Shown here: positions 50,211 through 59,200 of the stretch, one piece after another
Layout: every line of letters begins with the position of its first letter
Position numbering within the stretch: the stretch's first letter is position 1
From: CAIXPS01 sp034430115
GTDB taxonomy: Bacteria; Chloroflexota; Anaerolineae; J036; Brachytrichaceae
Assembly: GCA_034430115.1 (NCBI GenBank)
Contig: DAOUFG010000021.1
Location: 1-64,000, forward strand
Direction: 5' to 3'
Length of the DNA stretch: 64,000 nucleotides
Made by a program: the position numbers and the translations under genes
The notes under the pieces: model-generated
Databases searched by the model: none
Told to the model about the DNA's origin: nothing
The model's input: the letters and a program-made list of their open reading frames with translations, nothing else

Positions 50211-51032
50211 TCACACGATGCCCAGGCGCACGCGCGAACTCCAGTACCAGGTCTGCAATGCGTCACCCAGCGCACGTTGCACAACCTCGCGGAAGGCGCG
50301 AATGCCCAACTGCTCCTCGGTGTAGCCGGCCTTCAGAAGCGACATCACCCCGCCCTGGCTTAATAGCAGCCCGATCAGGCGTTCGGCATTGCCCTGCTCC
50401 ACATGGTGTATCTCAATTTCTTTGGTGTAACGGAAACAGCCACTCGCGCGCATCCGGCTGAGGTGCTGATCCTTGCTCCAGCGCCGCACTTGCGGCCGGG
50501 ATTGCATCTGTGGGTCCCGTTCGTGTGCTTCCACCTGCGCGAAGCACACTTCGTAGGCCGCGTCAGCCTGCCAGTCACTGGTGGTGGGCGGCCAATCGTA
50601 ATCGAACGCGACGAAGACGCCCCCTGGGCGCAAAATGCGCGCCGCTTCCTGGAAGGTGGCCTGTGGCTCCATCCAGTGCAAGGATTGCGAACAGGAGACG
50701 ATGTCGGCACAATGGTCGGGCAGGCCGGTCCGATGCGAAAAGCCTTCGCGATAGGTGACGTTGGTCGCCGGCGTTTGTGCCTCGGCCTGCTGGCGCATAT
50801 CGCGCGTGGGCTCGATGCCGATCACCTGCACGGCCCGGCCGGCCCAATAACGGCTGGAAAGCCCGGTGCCGCTCCCCAGGTCTGCCACTAATCCTATGTG
50901 GCCCAGGCCCGCCCACTGGATGATCACATCACTCAATATCGCCGGGGGCTGAGGGCGATATTTATCGTACAGGTCCGCAAACCCGCTAAAACGTTCGATG
51001 TTGCCTGTGAAATCATTCCCTTGATTGCTCAT
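50211..51032 (-). CDS. Class I SAM-dependent methyltransferase
   Basis: 273 residues. Motif I is LVADLGSGTGLSSRYWAGRA, motif II region VIGIEPTRDM, and IVSCSQSLHWM is the post-II segment typical of UbiE/COQ5-like and trans-aconitate methyltransferase-like enzymes; LRPGGVFVAFDYDWP follows. The start NIERFSGFADLYDKYRPQPP is usual for this group. Substrate unknown. It is divergent from the response regulator at 51084. Confidence 0.88.
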   Translation of the reverse strand: MSNQGNDFTGNIERFSGFADLYDKYRPQPPAILSDVIIQWAGLGHIGLVADLGSGTGLSSRYWAGRAVQVIGIEPTRDMRQQAEAQTPATNVTYREGFSHRTGLPDHCADIVSCSQSLHWMEPQATFQEAARILRPGGVFVAFDYDWPPTTSDWQADAAYEVCFAQVEAHERDPQMQSRPQVRRWSKDQHLSRMRASGCFRYTKEIEIHHVEQGNAERLIGLLLSQGGVMSLLKAGYTEEQLGIRAFREVVQRALGDALQTWYWSSRVRLGIV

Positions 51033-51071
51033 ACCGAAATATTGTATGTGCTACTGCGCTCATAATCTTTG

Positions 51072-51077
51072 TAAAAT
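51072..51077 (+). promoter_or_regulatory. -10 box TAAAAT placed for a leaderless start
   Basis: TAAAAT ends six bases before the GTG start at 51084 and no Shine-Dalgarno site is present, the same arrangement as before proA and the regulator at 34087. Confidence 0.45.
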
Positions 51078-51083
51078 AGCGGT

Positions 51084-51773
51084 GTGTCAAAAACCGTCCT
51101 GGTCGTCGATGACAAAGTAAATGTGCGCCAACTGCTGTACGACTATTTGACCGAGCAGGGCTTCCATGTCGTCACGGCCACGAATGGGCGTGAAGCGCTC
51201 TATGCCGCGCGCGCCGAAATGCCCGATGCTATCCTGCTGGACATCATGATGCCAGAGATGGACGGCTACGAATTTCTGCAGGAATATCGGCGCGAGCGCA
51301 ACGTGCCCGTCATCATCATCACGGCACGCGAAGACGAGTCCGACGCGGTGCTGGGCCTGGAGCTTGGCGCAGACGATTACATCATCAAGCCCTTCCGCAT
51401 GCGCGAACTGGTGGCGCGCATTCGCGCGGTGATCCGCCGGGGAGAATCTGCCACTACCGGCCTCAGCCCATTACACGTGGGAGATATCACGCTCGACGAG
51501 GCGACTCACACTGTGACGGTGCGCGGACAACCCGTCAGCCTGACGCTCACCGAGTTCAACCTGCTCACGCTCTTGATGCGCTCGGCCGGGCAGGTGCTCA
51601 CGCGCCAGCAACTGGCCGACCGGCTGGGCGAAGACGGCTACTCGGGCCTGGAGCGCACGCTTAACGTACACATCCGTAACCTGCGCGCAAAGATCGAACT
51701 GGACCCCAACGAACCGGAGTGGATTCAAACTGTATTCGGGGTGGGTTACCGATTCTGCAAACCAAAGTCGTAA
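51084..51773 (+). CDS. OmpR-family response regulator
   Basis: 229 residues from GTG. Receiver: VLVVDDKVNVRQLL, phospho-acceptor D53 in ILLDIMMPEMDG, IITARED and DYIIKPFRM. Winged helix: VSLTLTEFNLLTLLMRSAGQ, LTRQQLADRLGEDG and RTLNVHIRNLRAKIELDP. It is followed after three bases by its kinase. Signal unknown. Confidence 0.94.
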   Translation: MSKTVLVVDDKVNVRQLLYDYLTEQGFHVVTATNGREALYAARAEMPDAILLDIMMPEMDGYEFLQEYRRERNVPVIIITAREDESDAVLGLELGADDYIIKPFRMRELVARIRAVIRRGESATTGLSPLHVGDITLDEATHTVTVRGQPVSLTLTEFNLLTLLMRSAGQVLTRQQLADRLGEDGYSGLERTLNVHIRNLRAKIELDPNEPEWIQTVFGVGYRFCKPKS

Positions 51774-51776
51774 CGT

Positions 51777-53240
51777 ATGATACGCTCCCTCGCACAAAAG
51801 CTCACACTGGCCTTCCTGCTGGTGGCGCTCACCGCCGCTGTGCTGGTCACCTTCATCATCCGCCTGAACATCCCGGCCCAATTGAACCGCCTGATCATCG
51901 ATCAGCAACGCAGCGAATACAAGGCATTGCTGATCGACTACTACGAACAGCATGGCTCGTGGGATGGCATAGACGAATACGTCACCCAAACGCGCAACAT
52001 CAGCGCCACCAACCGCCTGGAACCCAACGCGCCCGACGAGGAACCCCCAGAGTTTAACCGCGCCTCCGGGCCGGTGCCCAATCGACGCTCTCTGTTCGGG
52101 CTGGCGAATGCCGATGGCGTCGTCGTCGTCTCGCCGATGCCCACCCTCCCCATCAGCGCGCACGTACCATCCGATATACTCGCCCAGGGCGAAGCAGTGG
52201 AAGTGGATGGCGCTGTCGTGGGGACCATCCTCACCGCCCCCTCTCCCCCGGGGCTGACGCCGCAAGAAACCGCCTACTTGCAACGCACCAATACCGCCCT
52301 GATCCTGGCCGGTGGCGGAGCAGTGCTGGTGGCCCTCCTGGTGGGCATCTTGCTGGCACGCAACCTGGCGCGCCCCTTGCAGGCATTGACGCTGGCTGCA
52401 CAACAAATGGCACGCGGTGAGCTGAAACAGAAAGTGACTGTGAAATCCGGCGATGAAATCGGCCAGCTCGCCACAGCCTTCAACCAGATGAGCCAGGAAA
52501 TCGCGCGAGCCAGCGAAGCGCGCCGCCAGATGACTGCCGACGTCGCGCACGAACTGCGCACACCCCTGACAGTGATCGCCGGATATGTGGAATCGATGCG
52601 CGACGGCACCCTGGCCCCCACCCCCGAACGCCTGGCGGTGGTGTATGCCGAGATCGAACACTTGCAACACCTGGTGGGTGATCTACGCACGCTGGCCCAG
52701 GCCGATACGGGTGAGCTGAAACTGGATAAACACCTCGTCTCGCCATGCGAGCTACTCCAACAAACCTGCGCCGCTTTCGAGCACCAGGCGCGCCGGCAAA
52801 ATGTGCAACTGGGCATGCAAGTAGACGAAAACCTGCCCGAGGTGATGGTGGACGAGGTGCGCATGGCACAGGTGCTGGATAACCTCGTCAGCAATGCGCT
52901 ACGTTTTACGCCACCACAAGGCCAAATCACCTTGCACGCCGGCCGCGACGGCGACCAGGTACTCCTCAGCGTACAAGATACCGGCCAGGGCATCGCGCCG
53001 GACGATTTGCCCAACGTGTTCGACCGCTTCTACCGCGCCGATAAATCGCGCACCAGCAGTAATGGTGAATTCGGCCTGGGGCTGGCAATCGTCAAGGCAA
53101 TGGTAGAGGTTCATGGCGGCAAGATCGACGTCACCTCCACTTTCGGCGCAGGGACCCGTTTCAACATTCGCATTCCCGCGCACCTCACAACAATTACACA
53201 ACCCCCTCGCAACACTGACGCAAATAAGCAGTCATCCTAA
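51777..53240 (+). CDS. Sensor histidine kinase
   Basis: 487 residues. Membrane helices near 10-30 and about 170-190 enclose an outer region of about 140 residues. Then HAMP (ARPLQALTLAAQQMARGE), HisKA with H258 in ADVAHELRTPLTV, N-box LVSNALRFTPP, DTGQGI and EFGLGLAIVKAMVEVHGG. A complete and ordinary EnvZ-type kinase, unlike the ApbE-fused one at 34774. It may regulate the downstream exported SH3 protein; this is only a guess from position. Confidence 0.94.
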   Translation: MIRSLAQKLTLAFLLVALTAAVLVTFIIRLNIPAQLNRLIIDQQRSEYKALLIDYYEQHGSWDGIDEYVTQTRNISATNRLEPNAPDEEPPEFNRASGPVPNRRSLFGLANADGVVVVSPMPTLPISAHVPSDILAQGEAVEVDGAVVGTILTAPSPPGLTPQETAYLQRTNTALILAGGGAVLVALLVGILLARNLARPLQALTLAAQQMARGELKQKVTVKSGDEIGQLATAFNQMSQEIARASEARRQMTADVAHELRTPLTVIAGYVESMRDGTLAPTPERLAVVYAEIEHLQHLVGDLRTLAQADTGELKLDKHLVSPCELLQQTCAAFEHQARRQNVQLGMQVDENLPEVMVDEVRMAQVLDNLVSNALRFTPPQGQITLHAGRDGDQVLLSVQDTGQGIAPDDLPNVFDRFYRADKSRTSSNGEFGLGLAIVKAMVEVHGGKIDVTSTFGAGTRFNIRIPAHLTTITQPPRNTDANKQSS

Positions 53241-53427
53241 TGCGATTCTAAACAATTCTAGGCCAGTTCTAAATAACTCCGGCTTACTCTGTCTGCTAAT
53301 CGCAATAAACAAACATGGGTCCGGTTGTTAGAGGCAGGAGGTGATTCCAGGGGTAGAAAATTCCATCCTTCTATATCAGGGTGCGTTTGAGGTGAGTCCA
53401 TCAGATAAAGCAAAAGAGGTTATGACA

Positions 53428-53712
53428 ATGAAAAAGATTCTTCGATTGCTGACCGCGACTGTCCTGTCGCTCTCCGCCATGTTGGCAATGGTCACGCCAT
53501 CCTTCGCCGCCGGCTCAACCGCTTCCGAAGCAAGCCGCTACTACATGGCGCGCGTTCGTGTGAGCGCGGCCAACGTGCGCACCTGCGGCTCCACCCGCTG
53601 CCGGATCGTCACGACCTACCGGCGCGGCACGCCGGTGCGTGTGTACTATCGCTGGGGCGGCTGGTCGAACATTGGGAATGGCCGCTGGATCGCTTCGTAC
53701 CTGCTGAGTTGA
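53428..53712 (+). CDS. Small exported SH3-like protein
   Basis: 94 residues from ATG 53428, nine bases after AAGAGG; ATG 53422 is possible. Signal peptide about 1-28 ending PSFAA. The rest is one bacterial SH3 unit: RVSAANVRTCGSTRCRIVTTYRRGTPVRVYYRWGGWSNI, ending WIASYLLS. The pair of cysteines (CGSTRC) may form a disulfide. Such proteins bind cell-wall peptides or act as small surface factors. Located just after a two-component pair. Confidence 0.8.
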   Translation: MKKILRLLTATVLSLSAMLAMVTPSFAAGSTASEASRYYMARVRVSAANVRTCGSTRCRIVTTYRRGTPVRVYYRWGGWSNIGNGRWIASYLLS

Positions 53713-53770
53713 TCTGTTTCTATAGCCAGATGCGCCCCACACCTAACTTACGAGCGAAAGATGAGGGGCC

Positions 53771-53816
53771 AGTAGACCCTCCGAGGATTCAACGCTGGGA
53801 ACCCGGAGGGTCTACT
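53771..53816. terminator. 13-bp perfect hairpin between convergent genes
   Basis: AGTAGACCCTCCG (53771-53783) pairs exactly with CGGAGGGTCTACT (53804-53816). It serves both the SH3 gene and the MFS gene. Confidence 0.7.
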
Positions 53817-53821
53817 TATGC

Positions 53822-55129
53822 TCACTCGGCAGCCTGCATCACGGGAAGCGGCTCTTGCAGTGGCGCCATATTCTTCACCCGCACCAGCATAAACGCGGCC
53901 ACCACATACACCAGTGCGCCCATCCAATAGGGCGCGCCCGGCATGACGGCATCGTATACCAGCCCCGCCCACAGCGGCCCGGCAATGTTCATCAAGCTGC
54001 CGATGGCTGTGGTCACCCCCATGAGCAAGCCCACTTCATGTGGCAACACGCGGTTGGTCGTCAGCGTGGTCATGGTGGGGAAGGTAAACCCGCTGAAAGC
54101 ATTTGCGATCATGTAAAAGGGGAAGATCATCCACAGCAAGGGAGCGAAAAAGAGCGCCACCGAACTGGCCGCCTGGCCGAAGAGGCTGCCCATGGCGACC
54201 AACTTTTCCCCATAGCGTGGTGCCAGGCGCTGCACCATCAGAAATTGCACCACCGCCAAGGCCACGCCGCCCAAGACGAGCATCAAGCCCACCTGCCAGG
54301 TCTGCGCGCTGAACTTCTGGATCACAAACAGAGTAGCGGTGCTGTTGATGCCATTGAAGGCGAAATTGAACAGCGCCAGGATGAGCAATATCCACCCCAG
54401 GCTGGGCTTGCGCGCCATATCGACGATGGACTGGATGGGGTTGAAATCCCTGGCCCGAATGGGCGTATGGTCGCGCCGTTCTGCGGGGAGTGATTCGGGC
54501 AATAGCAAGATGGATAGCAATACATTCAGTAGCGATAGGACGGCCGCGGCGAACGCGGGCATCTCCAGGCTAATCTGCCCAAAGACCGACCCGAGCGCGG
54601 GGCCCAGGATCAACCCCATCCCCCAGGCGATGCCGATGAGCGTGAAGTTTTTGGAGCGCTCTTCGGGCTTCGATATATCGGCAATGTAAGCTGATGCCGT
54701 GGAAAGATTGCCCCCTGTGATACCACCCACCAGCCGCGCCGTGAATAACACCCCCAATGATCCACCGATGCCAAAAATGAAGTAGCCGGCCGCCTGCCCT
54801 AGCAGACTCACCAACAGCACCGGCCTGCGCCCATAGCGATCGCCCAGACGCCCCAATAAGGGTGCACCTAAAAATTGGGCTGCAGCATAAAGTACGGTGA
54901 TCATCGTCACCATCAGTGCCTCGCTGCTATAACGTTCCACAATGTAGGGCGCTACCGGCGAGAGCACGCTGATACCAATAACGTCCATCAACATGATGGA
55001 AAATATCACGCCCAGTGCTCGCTTCTGCCCGGCGCCAACCGGCGCGGAGGATTGATTTTTCACGGTATGTTGGTTTCCCCTTGTGTTGGAGAAGGTATCT
55101 TCAACGCCCCCCTCGCCACGACCGTTCAT
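53822..55129 (-). CDS. MFS transporter, drug:proton antiporter type
   Basis: 435 residues with twelve hydrophobic segments. Motif A between helices 2 and 3 is GAPLLGRLGDRYGRRPVLLVS, and FTARLVGGITGGNLSTASAYIADIS is the helix 4-5 run of the TetA-like DHA1 exporters. The first 30 residues are polar and not conserved; a GTG 22 codons downstream (VKNQSSAP) may be the true start. Substrate unknown. Single-gene unit. Confidence 0.87.
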   Translation of the reverse strand: MNGRGEGGVEDTFSNTRGNQHTVKNQSSAPVGAGQKRALGVIFSIMLMDVIGISVLSPVAPYIVERYSSEALMVTMITVLYAAAQFLGAPLLGRLGDRYGRRPVLLVSLLGQAAGYFIFGIGGSLGVLFTARLVGGITGGNLSTASAYIADISKPEERSKNFTLIGIAWGMGLILGPALGSVFGQISLEMPAFAAAVLSLLNVLLSILLLPESLPAERRDHTPIRARDFNPIQSIVDMARKPSLGWILLILALFNFAFNGINSTATLFVIQKFSAQTWQVGLMLVLGGVALAVVQFLMVQRLAPRYGEKLVAMGSLFGQAASSVALFFAPLLWMIFPFYMIANAFSGFTFPTMTTLTTNRVLPHEVGLLMGVTTAIGSLMNIAGPLWAGLVYDAVMPGAPYWMGALVYVVAAFMLVRVKNMAPLQEPLPVMQAAE

Positions 55130-55342
55130 ATTTTAGTGAGGGGGCATTGGCACACTGCCAGTAAAGTATAGCCGCCTTAAGGCAAGGAACAGTGCTATGA
55201 ACACATGCACCAAGGAACGCACGCAGAAATCGCTATCAACCAATCGGTAAACACATGACACCGCTATTGATCGTTATTTAAGCGGCAATATCATACAGTA
55301 ATAGCCGACATGCCGTATAAATAAGAAATCGCTGTAAATTTA

Positions 55343-55371
55343 TTGTGCTTATGCTAGCCATTTGGTATAAT
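55343..55371 (+). promoter_or_regulatory. Extended -10 promoter (TGGTATAAT) of the HD-GYP gene
   Basis: A perfect TATAAT at 55366-55371 with TG one base before it (TGGTATAAT) is a full extended -10. A weak -35 TTGTGC sits at 55343-55348 with a 17-base spacer. The leader would be about 130 bases. No gene is seen in 55130-55510, which is AT-rich. Confidence 0.6.
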
Positions 55372-55510
55372 ATGGCAGCACTATACTTAAACGTGCATTC
55401 GTTATTTCATTGCTTCGCTGGTTGGGGCGTAGCAAGGTGTTTTTTATTTAGTCAATTCACCTCGTCACGTATATCAAAGAGTAACAGTGAAGAACCATTG
55501 AAAGGATGTT

Positions 55511-56638
55511 ATGGCTGTGCCGCTTCTAAGCACGTATCTAAAACCTTACGTTCGTGCCTGGGTGGGAAGGAGCAAACAAGTGGATCTGCAATATCACCTT
55601 GCGATGCAAGATCCGCGAGACATCGTCTTGCTAACACGTGTTGACGATGGGCGAATCGTCGGCGCTAACCGGCAGGCGATCGGCGCCTATGGCTATTCAC
55701 GTCGTGAACTACTACAACTGACGCTATACAGCTTAAACAGCTTTGACGCACAAACAACCGTCCCCCGTCATTCTTCTCGCAACCGAACTCATCCCGTGAG
55801 CAAAACAATACAAACCCTGCAACGCCGCCGCGATGGCAGCACGTTCCCGGCCGAAGTCGACTCGACGTACATCAACCTGCTCGGGCGGGAGCTTCTTCTC
55901 AGCCGTATCCACAACACAACGCCATCCCCTCTGTTCACCCAACCACTTCAACAGAGCGACGAGATTTACACGCAACTCGTGAATAGCTCGAAAGAGGCGA
56001 CTGACGAGGGATTAGAGCACAATCTAATGGACCAACTGGTGCGACATGAGTCCACCTTGATCGCCTGGGCGCACACGTTGGAATTACGCGAGGCGGAGCC
56101 GCCGGGCCATTGCCAGCGTGTCACAGAGCTGACAGAGCAACTGGCGATTGCAATGGGCGTGCCGGCACATCAGTTGATCCATATCCGGCACGGTGCGTTG
56201 TTGCACGACATCGGCAAAATGCGCATCCCCGATTCGATCCTGCGCAAGCCAGGCCCATTGAACAAGGAAGAATGGGAGATCGTGCGACGCCACCCAGAGT
56301 ACGCCTATCAGATGCTGGGGTCGATCAGTTTCCTGCGCGCGGCGCTGGACATCCCCTATTGCCATCACGAGCGCTGGGACGGCACCGGCTACCCGCGTGG
56401 ATTGTCGGGCACGCAAATCCCGCTGGCTGCGCGCATCTTTGCCGTGGTGGACGTATGGGACACCTTGCGCTCCGACCGGCCCTTCCGCAAGGCACTCCCC
56501 GATGGCGAAGCGATGGCCTACGTCATGGAACTTTCGGGTAGCCACTTCGACCCCGCCGTGATCAGCGTGTTTTATTCGCTGTTCAAAGGCGTTCAATTTC
56601 ACTTGCCGCTACAACAGCCTGCGTTTGGCATCCTATGA
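55511..56638 (+). CDS. PAS and HD-GYP domain protein (likely cyclic-di-GMP phosphodiesterase)
   Basis: 375 residues; AAAGGA precedes the ATG. Residues about 35-140 resemble a PAS sensor (VDDGRIVGANRQAIGAYGYSRRELLQLTL, TLQRRRDGSTFPAEV). The HD-GYP domain follows: LELREAEPPGHCQRVTELT, LLHDIGKMRIPDSIL with H232 and D233, HHERWDGTGYPRGL (the GYP motif) and LAARIFAVVDVWDTLRSDRP. HD-GYP enzymes hydrolyse cyclic-di-GMP; all metal-binding motifs are present, so activity is likely. It acts in the cytoplasm, since no membrane helix is seen. Confidence 0.92.
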   Translation: MAVPLLSTYLKPYVRAWVGRSKQVDLQYHLAMQDPRDIVLLTRVDDGRIVGANRQAIGAYGYSRRELLQLTLYSLNSFDAQTTVPRHSSRNRTHPVSKTIQTLQRRRDGSTFPAEVDSTYINLLGRELLLSRIHNTTPSPLFTQPLQQSDEIYTQLVNSSKEATDEGLEHNLMDQLVRHESTLIAWAHTLELREAEPPGHCQRVTELTEQLAIAMGVPAHQLIHIRHGALLHDIGKMRIPDSILRKPGPLNKEEWEIVRRHPEYAYQMLGSISFLRAALDIPYCHHERWDGTGYPRGLSGTQIPLAARIFAVVDVWDTLRSDRPFRKALPDGEAMAYVMELSGSHFDPAVISVFYSLFKGVQFHLPLQQPAFGIL

Positions 56639-56659
56639 ACGTCACTTACAAACGTAAAT

Positions 56660-56692
56660 GAAACCCGGTACCTGTGCGTGGCACCGGGTTTC
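56660..56692. terminator. GAAACCCGGT hairpin between convergent genes
   Basis: GAAACCCGGT (56660-56669) pairs exactly with ACCGGGTTTC (56683-56692). The arms share the AAACCCGG word with the repeats at 14285-14332 and 17886-18077. Confidence 0.65.
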
Positions 56693-56713
56693 CAAAGGCT
56701 ACTCCATCGCGTC

Positions 56714-59062
56714 TCAGGCTACCTGCGTTTTCAGCGTCACGTCTTGCATGATAGAACCGTCGGGGTTCAGCACACGCACCTTAAAGCCCCAGTCCCCATC
56801 GTTCTGATCCACCTTCACCAGGAGCGTGTTCAAGCCCTTCTTCAACTCAATCGGCGGCAGGTCGATGTCGCGCGTGTCATCGGGCAAATAGCGGCTGACC
56901 TTATTCCTCCAGATATTCTTGTGGTTCAGCCAGACCGCGATGCCATCATCCGACATCATGCCCAACAGCCCCTTACGATCTTCGGGCACTTCCACCCAAA
57001 CGAACGCATACGCAACCGTCTTGTAGCCGGGCGTGATGTACGACAACAGGTTCACCTTGTGCGAGCCGGAATCGCTATGCACGAGCCACAGGTTGGGGTC
57101 ACCCGGTTGTGCAACGAAGTTTGCCTCACCACCGGGCAGCTTGTCGTCGTCCAGCGTGCCATAGGGGAAGCCGCACGAGAGCCACCAAGAGCGAATGTAA
57201 CCGTCCGCCTGCGGCAGGTAGAGGTCGATGTGCGCCGCGCTAACGAGCCCGCCGGCGCTTTGTGCGCTGAAGATGGCCTGCACGTAGGCGCCGTCCACGC
57301 TCGATTGCGGCATTTCGAAGCCGGCTTCCGGCCCACTCGACTCAGCAATGACGCGCGCCTGCTCGCCTTCGTGCAGCGTGATGTGCCAGTTCGTCTGCGC
57401 GGCAGGCAGCGTATTGCCCACCTGGTCAGTCGCAGTGGCCGCCAGGCTCACCTTTTGCCCGGGCTGGTGTACGCTGTAATCGCCGGGCGAGGTGATGCGC
57501 ACCACCGGCGCGGCATCGCCCACCGTCACCAACTTCTCGGCCACCGTGCGCCCGCCTTTGGCATCCGTCACTGCCAGCCGCACGACGTATTGCCCATCGG
57601 CCTGATAGGTATGTTGCGTTTCGGGCTCACGCGCTTGCGCGCCGTCGCCAAAGTCCCACAGATAAGTCATCGCGTCGCCGTCGGGGTCGGTCGTGCCGGT
57701 GGCGCTGAAGCTGACGTGTAGCGGGCCCTTGCCGGCGACGGGGATGGCGGTCAGCTTCACCTGCGGCACGTGATTACCGTTCTTATACAAAACACGCCGG
57801 AAGCCGCCCGAGTAGATGGACATGAAGTACAGGTAACCATCGGGGCCGAACTTCATATCGACAGGCTCGCCCATGCCGGTGGCGAAATCGTCCACGCGCA
57901 CCACCTGGCCGCTCTTGCCCAGCCCCGCGCGCTTCATCCACTGCAACGAGTAGTCGGCCATGAAGTAGTCGCCGTACATTTCGGCGGGGAAGTTCGTGCC
58001 AAAGTTGAAATCGCCGCCGATGATGCAGGCGTTCTTGCCCATGTGCGGATAGAGGTAATCGGCCTGCGCTGCGTTGCTCACGTTCACGTCCTCGCAAGGC
58101 GGCTTCACCTGGAAGTCGGGCCGGTCGATCAGCCCTTCCACACAAGGCCAGGCGAAGTTTTGCCCCGGCAGCGCACGGTTCAGCATCTCATAGGTCACGT
58201 CGCCCACATTGCCGATGTAGGGCACGCCGGTGACCGGGTGCACCGCGAAGCGGAAGGGGTTGCGCAACCCATAGGCCCACACGCGCGACCGGGCGCTGTG
58301 CGGGTTCTGGGCGTCATAGAAGGGGTTGCCCGGCACGCCATCGCCCGTTTCGGGATCGATGCGGATGATCTTGCCGGCCAGGTTATCCACGTCCAGCGCA
58401 CGCAGGGCAACGTCGGTCGTCGCGATTTCCACTGCGCCGTCGCCAAAGCTGACGAACATTTGCCCCTGCGGCGTCCAGCGGATCGAATCCACGGAGTGGT
58501 TTTCCAGGGTGGATTCGAAGTCGTCCAGCAGTATCTTGGCCGAGGATGGGCGGATGGTATTACCATCCAACACATAGCGTACCAGGTGCCCCTTCACCGG
58601 TTTGGGTGAGTTGTGCTCCATATCCGGCGGGCGGTAGGTGAACAACAGATAGACGTAATGATTGCGCGTAAAGTTCGGGTCCGCCGCAACGTCGATGAAC
58701 CCGCGGTCCACGTAATCGTTCACCTGGCCACGCAAATCGATCACCGGCTCGGTGCGCACCACGCCATTTTCGATCATCTTCAACATGCCGGCCTTCTCGG
58801 CCACTAAGATGCGACCGTCCGGCAGGAATACAAATGCAGTGGGCAAATCAAATACGTTGGCGATCGTCTCCACCTCAAAGCCGTCGGGGACGGTGCTTTG
58901 TGGGCGACGGCGGGCCGCGTTCGTTTGCGACGCTGTGGGGTCATTCTCTTGATCGGACAGCAGGGATTCGGCAAGGGCACTCGCTTCATTGACGGCCAGT
59001 TCGGCACCAACCGTGCTAGCGCCCATGAGCATCAACATTTCACGACGCGATAGCTTTCTCAT
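56714..59062 (-). CDS. Exported sorbosone/glucose-dehydrogenase-like beta-propeller with PKD domain
   Basis: 782 residues. The start MRKLSRREMLMLMGAS has the twin-arginine form, suggesting folded export by Tat. Residues about 60-430 form a propeller of the PQQ-dependent soluble glucose/sorbosone dehydrogenase type: LPTAFVFLPDGRILVAEK, GFIDVAADPNF, SIRWTPQGQMFVSFGD, GKIIRIDPETGDG and RVWAYGLRNPFRFAVHP. Then a PKD domain (YLWDFGDGAQ, about 470-480), an Ig-like stretch, and a C-terminal carbohydrate-binding-like domain with GMMSDDGIAVWLNHKNI and KKGLNTLLVKVDQNDG. Likely oxidises or binds sugars outside the cell. Cofactor use is not visible from sequence. Confidence 0.83.
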   Translation of the reverse strand: MRKLSRREMLMLMGASTVGAELAVNEASALAESLLSDQENDPTASQTNAARRRPQSTVPDGFEVETIANVFDLPTAFVFLPDGRILVAEKAGMLKMIENGVVRTEPVIDLRGQVNDYVDRGFIDVAADPNFTRNHYVYLLFTYRPPDMEHNSPKPVKGHLVRYVLDGNTIRPSSAKILLDDFESTLENHSVDSIRWTPQGQMFVSFGDGAVEIATTDVALRALDVDNLAGKIIRIDPETGDGVPGNPFYDAQNPHSARSRVWAYGLRNPFRFAVHPVTGVPYIGNVGDVTYEMLNRALPGQNFAWPCVEGLIDRPDFQVKPPCEDVNVSNAAQADYLYPHMGKNACIIGGDFNFGTNFPAEMYGDYFMADYSLQWMKRAGLGKSGQVVRVDDFATGMGEPVDMKFGPDGYLYFMSIYSGGFRRVLYKNGNHVPQVKLTAIPVAGKGPLHVSFSATGTTDPDGDAMTYLWDFGDGAQAREPETQHTYQADGQYVVRLAVTDAKGGRTVAEKLVTVGDAAPVVRITSPGDYSVHQPGQKVSLAATATDQVGNTLPAAQTNWHITLHEGEQARVIAESSGPEAGFEMPQSSVDGAYVQAIFSAQSAGGLVSAAHIDLYLPQADGYIRSWWLSCGFPYGTLDDDKLPGGEANFVAQPGDPNLWLVHSDSGSHKVNLLSYITPGYKTVAYAFVWVEVPEDRKGLLGMMSDDGIAVWLNHKNIWRNKVSRYLPDDTRDIDLPPIELKKGLNTLLVKVDQNDGDWGFKVRVLNPDGSIMQDVTLKTQVA

Positions 59063-59200
59063 ATTCGTTTATCGTCCCATTCGGGCTTGCTGGCTGTTCT
59101 TCCCCTCCAGCTTGCCGGAGGTGCAGCCGCATCGGCTTGATTGTAATGCTGTATAGTAACTCCCCAGTACCTCACTCACATCTATCAAAGGAACACAAGC

